DNA from: Spiribacter salinus M19-40 | Lineage (GTDB): Bacteria > Pseudomonadota > Gammaproteobacteria > Nitrococcales > Nitrococcaceae | Assembly (NCBI RefSeq): GCF_000319575.2 | Contig: NC_021291.1 | Span: forward strand, 186,001-250,000 | Length of the DNA stretch: 64,000 nt | Direction of reading: 5' to 3' | Shown here: positions 58,509 to 64,000 of the stretch, piece by piece | Layout of the letters: the number at the start of each line of letters is the position of its first letter | Numbering within the stretch: the stretch's first letter is position 1 | Position numbers and translations under genes: made by a program | Notes under the pieces: model-generated | Told to the model about the DNA's origin: nothing | Databases searched by the model: none | Seen by the model: only the letters and a program-made list of their open reading frames with translations

Positions 58509-60002
58509 TCAACCCACGGTTTTACGGTAGCCAAGGGCCTCCGCAATGTGGCGTTCGCGGATGGTGTCGCTGCCCTCCAGATCGGCGATTGTTCGTGCAA
58601 GACGGCGACAGCGGTGCCAGGCCCGGGCCGAGAGCGCGAAGTGCTCTGTGGCGTGACGAAGCACGGACTGGCCTTGCGGATCCAGTGCGCTATGTCGCTC
58701 CAGTTCATCACCGACCAGCCCCGCAGCGGCTTTGCCATAGGCGTCCTGCTGGTGACGTCGGGTCGTTGCGACCCGTGCTGCGACCGTCGCGGTGCACTCA
58801 CCCGGGGCGCACGCTTCGAGTTCGGTGGGGGGCAGGCGCGGGACATCAACCTGCATATCAAATCGATCGAGTAACGGCCCGCTGATGCGGTTCTGGTACT
58901 GCCGCACCTGATTCGGGGTGCATCGGCAATCCGTGTGCTGCTCGCCCAAGTAGCCGCAGGGGCAGGGGTTCATGGCCGCCACGAGCTGGAAGCGGGCGGG
59001 GAAACGCAGCTGTGTGCCGACACGGGCGACGTGGATCTCGCCGGTCTCCAGGGGTTCTCGCAGCGCTTCCAGCGCGTCCCGAGGGAATTCCGGGAGCTCG
59101 TCAAGGAAAAGGACGCCGTGGTGCGCCAAGGAAATCTCACCGGGACGCGGAGGCCGGCCCCCGCCAGTAAGTGCGCGGGACGAGGCGGTGTGATGGGGCT
59201 GACGAAACGGGCGCTGACCCCATGCAGTGGCATCGATCCGCCCTTTGGCAACGGAGTGAATGGCCGCTGATTCCAGTGCCTCGTGGTTTGTCATCGGGGG
59301 TAGCAGGCCCGGCAGCCGGGCAGCGAGCATGCTCTTGCCGCTACCGGGTGGGCCGCAGAACAGCAGGCTGTGCCCACCCGCGGCGGCGATTTCCAGTGCG
59401 CGGCGGGCTCGATGTTGGCCACGCACCTCGGCCAGATCAGGGCTGTTGGGGCGCTGCGCACCCGTTGAGGGCGCCGTCACAGGGACCAGTGAGGGAGAGG
59501 CGCGCAGATGCGCACAGACATCGAGCAAGTGCGCGGCGGCATAAACCCGGGCACCGCCCAACGCCGCCTCCTCGCCATTGTCCGCGGCCACAACGAGCCA
59601 CTCGCTGGCCTGAGTGCACTGCACGGCAACGGGTAGCGTGCCTGGGACCGGACGCAGGGCACCGGAGAGGGCCAGTTCGGCGCTGAAGACGCCGCCCTGG
59701 AGTGAGGCTGGTTTAAGTTGCCCTGAGGCGGCCAGAATGCCGAGCGCAATCGCCAGGTCGAAGCGAGCGCCGTCTTTTGGCAAGTCTGCTGGTGACAGGT
59801 TGACGGTGATACGCCGACGAGGAAATTCGAAACCGCTGGTCGTCAACGCGCCGCGGACGCGGTCCCGCGCTTCCCGCAAGGCCGTGTTGGGTAGCCCCAC
59901 GATCGAGAAAGACGGTAGGCCGCCGCCGAGGTGAACCTCGACGTCAACCGACGGGGCGTCGATACCCAGGGCGGCACGCGCCCGAACCATGGCCAGTGAC
60001 AA
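58509..60002 (-). CDS. comM: YifB/ComM-family Mg-chelatase-like AAA+ ATPase
   Basis: 497 residues. N-terminal Lon-like domain (VEVHLGGGLPSFSIVGLPNTALREARDRVRGAL), AAA+ core with Walker A GPPGSGKSML and Walker B VLFLDELPEF, MNPCPCGYLG zinc-like loop, and a C-terminal lid. ComM acts as a branch-migration helicase during natural transformation in relatives. Other competence genes are not in view. Confidence 0.94.
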   Translation of the reverse strand: MSLAMVRARAALGIDAPSVDVEVHLGGGLPSFSIVGLPNTALREARDRVRGALTTSGFEFPRRRITVNLSPADLPKDGARFDLAIALGILAASGQLKPASLQGGVFSAELALSGALRPVPGTLPVAVQCTQASEWLVVAADNGEEAALGGARVYAAAHLLDVCAHLRASPSLVPVTAPSTGAQRPNSPDLAEVRGQHRARRALEIAAAGGHSLLFCGPPGSGKSMLAARLPGLLPPMTNHEALESAAIHSVAKGRIDATAWGQRPFRQPHHTASSRALTGGGRPPRPGEISLAHHGVLFLDELPEFPRDALEALREPLETGEIHVARVGTQLRFPARFQLVAAMNPCPCGYLGEQHTDCRCTPNQVRQYQNRISGPLLDRFDMQVDVPRLPPTELEACAPGECTATVAARVATTRRHQQDAYGKAAAGLVGDELERHSALDPQGQSVLRHATEHFALSARAWHRCRRLARTIADLEGSDTIRERHIAEALGYRKTVG

Positions 60003-60052
60003 ACCTGCGCGCTCCTTTCTGCATGGCAGGTCATTGGGTCACCGGCGAGGGT

Positions 60053-60325
60053 TTACTCGCTCTTGGGGGTGTCCTCCGCGCCTGCCTCGCCGCCTTCGAG
60101 TGTGGCCACACGCGCCTCGAGCGCTTCCAGCCGCTCCCGGGTACGTGCCAGCACTTTTGCCTGGGCGTCGAATTCTTCGCGGGTCACCAGCTCCATGTGG
60201 TTGAAGGCACTCTGCAGGGCGACCCGGGCGTTTTTCTCGACTTCCTGTTGAAAGTCTCGGACACCGGCCGGGAGGCCTTCTGCGAATCGCTTCGCCATTT
60301 CGTCAAATTGTTTCGGGTCGAGCAT
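60053..60325 (-). CDS. ubiK: Ubiquinone biosynthesis accessory factor UbiK (BMFP family)
   Basis: 90 residues from ATG 60325. MLDPKQFDEMAKRFAEGLP and the C-terminal coiled coil VTREEFDAQAKVLARTRERLEALEARVATLE define the BMFP/YqiC family. Helps the soluble Ubi complex with UbiJ. Read divergently from glnK and upstream of comM. Confidence 0.93.
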   Translation of the reverse strand: MLDPKQFDEMAKRFAEGLPAGVRDFQQEVEKNARVALQSAFNHMELVTREEFDAQAKVLARTRERLEALEARVATLEGGEAGAEDTPKSE

Positions 60326-60424
60326 GCGCGAGTCCTCCGTTAATCGGTCTCCAAGTTTAATGGGGTCAGTCGGCGAACCCAAACGTTCTTTTGCACCGTA
60401 TTGGTGCTGAGCTCACCCGCCTGG

Positions 60425-60441
60425 CGCACAAACACTGTGCG
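60425..60441. promoter_or_regulatory. NtrC-like binding site upstream of glnK
   Basis: CGCAC-N7-GTGCG, close to the NtrC consensus TGCAC-N7-GTGCA with the exact spacing, about 40 bp upstream of the sigma-54 -24 element. Confidence 0.5.
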
Positions 60442-60481
60442 GATGGTTTTGCGCTGCACTGATTCGAGTCGCTCTGCGAAC

Positions 60482-60497
60482 TGGCACGGTCCCTGCA
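60482..60497 (+). promoter_or_regulatory. Sigma-54 promoter of glnK-amtB
   Basis: TGGCACG-GTCC-CTGCA: the -24 GG and -12 GC are at the required spacing and only one base departs from TGGCACG-N4-TTGCW. Transcription would begin near 60508. Matches the expected nitrogen control of this operon. Confidence 0.85.
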
Positions 60498-60501
60498 TTA
60501 G

Positions 60502-60906
<405 letters not shown>

Positions 60907-60928
60907 AGAATCACTGGGAGTCTGAAAA

Positions 60929-62176
60929 ATGTCTGCAGAATTTAACGAACTAGCCTACGCGCTGGACACCTTTTACTTCCTCATTTCGGGCGCCCTGGTC
61001 ATGTGGATGGCGGCGGGGTTCACCATGCTCGAGTCGGGCCTCGTGCGCTCGAAAAACACCACGGAAATTCTGACCAAGAACGTCTCTCTGTATGCCATTG
61101 CCTGCATCATGTACATGCTAATGGGCTACAACATCATGTATGGCGGGGGCGTGAGCGCGCTGATTCCGTCCTTTGGCGGGGTGCTGGGTGCAGCTGATAA
61201 CGCCGCAGCGGATATTGCGGGCGGCAGCGACGCCTATTACTCCAACATCTCGGATTTCTTTTTCCAGGTCGTGTTTGTGGCAACGGCGATGTCCATCATC
61301 TCCGGTGCCGTAGCCGAGCGGATGAAGCTCTGGGCGTTCCTGCTATTCACGGTGATCCTCACGGGCGTGATTTACCCCATCCAGGGCTTCTGGAGCTGGG
61401 GCGGCGGCTTCCTGGCGGAGGTCGGCTACTCTGATTACGCCGGTTCGGGCATCGTCCACATGTTCGGTGCAGCCGCGGCGCTGGCAGCGGTCATCGTGCT
61501 GGGTCCCCGCAAGGGCAAGTACGGCCCGAATGGCGAAGTAAAGCCGATCCCGGGCACCAACATGCCGTTGGCCACGCTGGGTGTGTTCATCCTGTGGCTG
61601 GGCTGGTTCGGGTTCAATGGCGGCTCGGAGCTCAAGCTGTCTGATGTGGATTCGGCCAACGCCGTGGCACTCGTCTTTGCCAACACGAATCTCGCCGCCG
61701 CAGGCGGTGTGGTTGCGGCACTGATCACCGCTCGGCTCATGTTTGGCAAGGCGGATCTGACGATGGCGCTGAATGGCGGTATCGCCGGTCTGGTGGCTAT
61801 CACGGCCGGCCCGAACGTCCCCAGCCTGCTGGTGGCAAGCCTGATCGGTGCGGTCGGTGGTGTGCTGGTCGTGTTCTCCATCGTGGGTCTCGACAAGCTG
61901 AAGCTGGATGATCCGGTGGGTGCTATTTCAGCCCACGGTACGGCGGGTATCTGGGGTGTGCTGGCTGTCCCTCTCTGGTCCGACGGTGCCAGCTTTGGTC
62001 CGCAGATCATCGGGATCGTCTCGATCTTTGCCTGGACCTTTGTGGTCAGCTTGATCCTCTGGACCATCCTGAAGGCGGTCATGGGCATCCGTGTGACCGA
62101 GGAAGAGGAAGAAACGGGTCTGGACATCACGGAGTGCGGTGTCGAGGCGTATCCGGAGTTTACCCGGACGCAGTAA
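60929..62176 (+). CDS. amtB: Ammonium transporter AmtB
   Basis: 415 residues, about eleven transmembrane helices. AGFTMLESGLVRSKN, FQVVFVATAMSIISGAVAERMK, and the twin pore histidines in the GSGIVHMFGAAAALAA and SAHGTAGIWGVLAV regions are conserved. No cleaved signal peptide is obvious. Second gene of the glnK-amtB operon, closed by a strong terminator. Confidence 0.96.
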   Translation: MSAEFNELAYALDTFYFLISGALVMWMAAGFTMLESGLVRSKNTTEILTKNVSLYAIACIMYMLMGYNIMYGGGVSALIPSFGGVLGAADNAAADIAGGSDAYYSNISDFFFQVVFVATAMSIISGAVAERMKLWAFLLFTVILTGVIYPIQGFWSWGGGFLAEVGYSDYAGSGIVHMFGAAAALAAVIVLGPRKGKYGPNGEVKPIPGTNMPLATLGVFILWLGWFGFNGGSELKLSDVDSANAVALVFANTNLAAAGGVVAALITARLMFGKADLTMALNGGIAGLVAITAGPNVPSLLVASLIGAVGGVLVVFSIVGLDKLKLDDPVGAISAHGTAGIWGVLAVPLWSDGASFGPQIIGIVSIFAWTFVVSLILWTILKAVMGIRVTEEEEETGLDITECGVEAYPEFTRTQ

Positions 62177-62200
62177 GGGGAATCGCCATCCCCGCACGCA

Positions 62201-62227
62201 ACGGGCGCCCTCGGGCGCCCGTTTTTT
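62201..62227 (+). terminator. Rho-independent terminator of glnK-amtB
   Basis: Perfect 9-bp GC-rich stem ACGGGCGCC/GGCGCCCGT (62201-62209, 62214-62222) with loop CTCG, followed by T6. It lies 24 bp after the amtB stop. Confidence 0.95.
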
Positions 62228-62283
62228 ATGGGGCCGCCCGCCTGGGTTAGACTCCCGCGCCACAGGATCAAGAGGAACAGGTC

Positions 62284-63168
62284 ATGAACGTTGGTATGGT
62301 TGGGTTGGGAGTGATGGGCGCAGCGATGGCCCGGCACCTGTCGAGAGCGGGTCTTCTGACCAGCGTCTGGAATCGCACGCCGGCCCGGGCGGCCTCCCTC
62401 GCGGAAGATCTCGGGGTCATGCAAGCCAATGATCTCCCGGACCTTGCGCATCAGTGTGAGGTCATTCTGATTTGTGTCAGTGCGGATGAGGATGTGCGTG
62501 AAGTGACTGAGGCGCTGCGCCCGGCGCTGGGCCCTGGGCATGTTCTCGTGGATACCTCCACCATCGGTGTGGATACCGCCGAGGCGCTTGCTGAACAGGT
62601 GGCCGCAGTGGGGGCTGCCTTTGTGGACGCGCCGGTGACCGGCGGTGCCGAGGGGGCTGAGGCCGGCACCCTGCAGATCATGACCGGTGGTGATGAAGCG
62701 GCGGTCGAGCGGGTTCGCCCGGCGCTTCTGGCCTTCGGCAGCCATGTCACGCACCTGGGGCCTGTGGGGTATGGTCAGCGCGCCAAGGCGGTGAACCAAG
62801 TGCTCGCGGCGGGTATGGTCCAGGCCATCAGCGAGGCCCTCGCCTTTGCTGATGCAAGCGGCCTCGATGCTGAACAGCTCCTGCCGGTGTTGTCGGGTGG
62901 CGCCGCTGGCAGCCGGCTACTGGAGCGCCGCGGTGCCCGCATACTGGCCCGCGATTTTGAGCCAGGCTTTCGCATGGCACTGCACCACAAGGACCTGCAT
63001 TTATGCCGTCGGCTGTTGCAGTCGCTGGATGTCAACTTGCCGCTCGTGGAGATGACGCTTAAGCACTACGACCGCCTGATGGCGCAGGGGCATGGCGACG
63101 AGGACATGTCGGCGCTTTACCGCCTCAAGCGCGAGCTGTTCGAGACGGGCAATCGCAAGAGTCTTTAA
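62284..63168 (+). CDS. 3-hydroxyisobutyrate dehydrogenase-family oxidoreductase
   Basis: 294 residues. Rossmann start MVGLGVMGAAMARHL, STIGVDTAEAL, DAPVTGGAEGAEAGTLQIMTGG and catalytic Lys in GQRAKAVNQVL are beta-hydroxyacid dehydrogenase signatures. Could act on 3-hydroxyisobutyrate, tartronate semialdehyde or a related substrate; context does not decide. Ends 4 bp inside the convergent SPOR gene. Confidence 0.9.
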   Translation: MNVGMVGLGVMGAAMARHLSRAGLLTSVWNRTPARAASLAEDLGVMQANDLPDLAHQCEVILICVSADEDVREVTEALRPALGPGHVLVDTSTIGVDTAEALAEQVAAVGAAFVDAPVTGGAEGAEAGTLQIMTGGDEAAVERVRPALLAFGSHVTHLGPVGYGQRAKAVNQVLAAGMVQAISEALAFADASGLDAEQLLPVLSGGAAGSRLLERRGARILARDFEPGFRMALHHKDLHLCRRLLQSLDVNLPLVEMTLKHYDRLMAQGHGDEDMSALYRLKRELFETGNRKSL

Positions 63169-63800
63169 CCGCCGCCTCCGCGCAGCAGGATGGCATCAAT
63201 GGCCTGGCCCGCCATGCGCTGGCGGACGGTGTTGACGTTTTCAAGGCTACTGAATGGCCCGATGCGCACGCGATGCCAGGTTTCGCCGCCGGGCAATTCA
63301 ACCGTCTGTATACGGGCCTCGATACCGAGCAGGGCCAGGTTGGCGCGCAATGCATCGGCATCATCCGCCTGGCGGAATGAGCCCGCCTGTAACAGGTAGC
63401 GCTCGGTGTCACCCGCCGGTGCGGAGTCGCTCGCGTCTTGATCAGCCGCTGGTCCATCCTGTTCACGCAGGGATGGGAGCGCACCCGCGTTGTCCACGGC
63501 GCCGGATTCTTGTGTCGCCACTTCCACCTCCTGCTCACTCAGCAGGCGGTAGAACTCAAAACGCGGGCCATCGTCTTCGGCTGATGCGCTCGCCGGTTCG
63601 TTGCTGGGGTTTTTGGCATCCGTGTCAGGTGTCTCTGGCCGGGTGTGCTCCAGATGCACCATCAGGGCAACGAAAAGCCCCATGACCAGACCACTGGCCC
63701 AGCCGATCATGAGCAGACGCCGGGCGTTGACCGGCTTTTTCGGCCGCCGCGCCTGGCCGCCGCTGGATGCCCGCTTTCGAGGCGGCGTTTTGTCTGCCAT
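63165..63800 (-). CDS. SPOR-domain protein, FtsN-like
   Basis: 211 residues. Basic cytoplasmic head, one transmembrane helix at about 30-48 (MIGWASGLVMGLFVALMV), an acidic low-complexity periplasmic linker, and a C-terminal SPOR domain (RYLLQAGSFRQADDADALRANLALLGIEARIQTV..WHRVRIGPF) that binds denuded septal peptidoglycan. The gene follows argS directly, the usual place for ftsN-like genes. Confidence 0.92.
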   Translation of the reverse strand: MADKTPPRKRASSGGQARRPKKPVNARRLLMIGWASGLVMGLFVALMVHLEHTRPETPDTDAKNPSNEPASASAEDDGPRFEFYRLLSEQEVEVATQESGAVDNAGALPSLREQDGPAADQDASDSAPAGDTERYLLQAGSFRQADDADALRANLALLGIEARIQTVELPGGETWHRVRIGPFSSLENVNTVRQRMAGQAIDAILLRGGGG

Positions 63801-63803
63801 GGC

Positions 63804-64000
63804 CTACATTGCCTCCGGGGCCGAGACGCCGAGGATCGCCAGTCCGTTGCGGATCACTTGTCGCGTGGCCGTGATCAGGGCGAGCCTGGCGTCCCGCAGT
63901 TGATCGTCTTCGACCAGAAAGGTGTGGGCGTTGTAGTAGGTATGGAACGCGCCCGCCAGTTCGCGCAGATACTGAGCGAGTTGATGAGGCTCATGGGTGT
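63804..64000 (-). CDS. argS: Arginyl-tRNA synthetase, C-terminal end (runs off the right edge)
   Basis: The last 64 codons, read on the minus strand: [59 protein letters not shown], the DALR anticodon-binding domain and typical ArgS C-terminus. The stop is at 63806-63804, 3 bp before the SPOR gene start. Confidence 0.95.
   Translation of the reverse strand, partial: THEPHQLAQYLRELAGAFHTYYNAHTFLVEDDQLRDARLALITATRQVIRNGLAILGVSAPEAM

Noticed and set aside
61435-62799. Long open frame (454 codons) on the minus strand
   Set aside because: Runs antisense through amtB, its terminator and the following dehydrogenase. The composition is shadow-like and no motif is visible.

Overview
The window is a stretch of high-GC, gene-dense proteobacterial chromosome. 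The gene content points to a gammaproteobacterium: the ftsY-ftsE-ftsX-rpoH order, thiS-thiG-trmB, glnK-amtB behind a sigma-54 promoter, ubiK, comM/yifB, rdgC, rsmJ, yggX next to mutY, dadA, argS next to a SPOR protein. Very short intergenic gaps, many 4-bp start/stop overlaps and several convergent genes that overlap at their 3' ends indicate a compact genome. Sarcosine oxidase, a TAXI-type TRAP importer and a PHA synthase would fit a halophilic aquatic member of the Ectothiorhodospiraceae, for example a Spiribacter-like organism. That genus guess is inference. I see no prophage, insertion sequence, CRISPR array or rRNA operon.

Layout. 1-3.7 kb: the N-terminal part of sarcosine oxidase beta, a divergent MTHFR-like gene, a LysE exporter and a DUF3524/QTMAN-like glycosyltransferase. 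3.7-5.7 kb: a bactofilin / membrane-anchored M23 peptidase / bactofilin operon and tRNA-Phe. 5.8-8.5 kb: a seven-helix-type histidine kinase, a NarL-type regulator and a degenerate receiver protein. 8.5-11.3 kb: yggX-mutY-asmA. 11.4-13.9 kb: modABC. 14-16 kb: a small ORF, tRNA-Gly and thiSG-trmB. 16.1-20.9 kb: a cobalamin riboswitch and btuB-F-C-D. 20.9-24.4 kb: xthA, a glutaredoxin, trxB and ampG. 24.5-28.7 kb: ppc, pyrE and argB. 28.8-33 kb: a dihaem cytochrome c peroxidase, algC, dut and coaBC. 33-40.5 kb: radC, rpoH, ftsXEY, two M16 peptidase subunits and rsmD. 40.6-43.3 kb: coaD, an RRM protein with an upstream mini-ORF, an unknown zinc-finger protein and rsmJ. 43.4-47.7 kb: phaC, purEK and rdgC. 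47.8-53.2 kb: a hutG-like gene, TAXI receptor, DUF1850 protein, fused TRAP permease and IclR regulator. 53.2-58.4 kb: a candidate small RNA, a class II deacetylase, tRNA-Arg, cytochrome c5, a CPA2 antiporter and dadA. 58.5-64 kb: comM, ubiK, glnK-amtB, a 3-hydroxyisobutyrate-dehydrogenase-like enzyme, a SPOR protein and the 3' end of argS.

The items most worth a second look are: (i) a candidate anti-Shine-Dalgarno small RNA at 53.2 kb on the minus strand; (ii) a structured leader with a 21-codon mini-ORF abutting the RRM gene at 41.3 kb; (iii) the unknown protein at 41.7-42.6 kb, with a probable CCCH zinc site and an Xre/MbcA/ParS-like segment; (iv) paired inverted repeats around the hutG-TRAP promoter; (v) the bactofilin-peptidase operon; and (vi) the pseudo-receiver protein behind the kinase/regulator pair. 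Most other genes are ordinary housekeeping genes.
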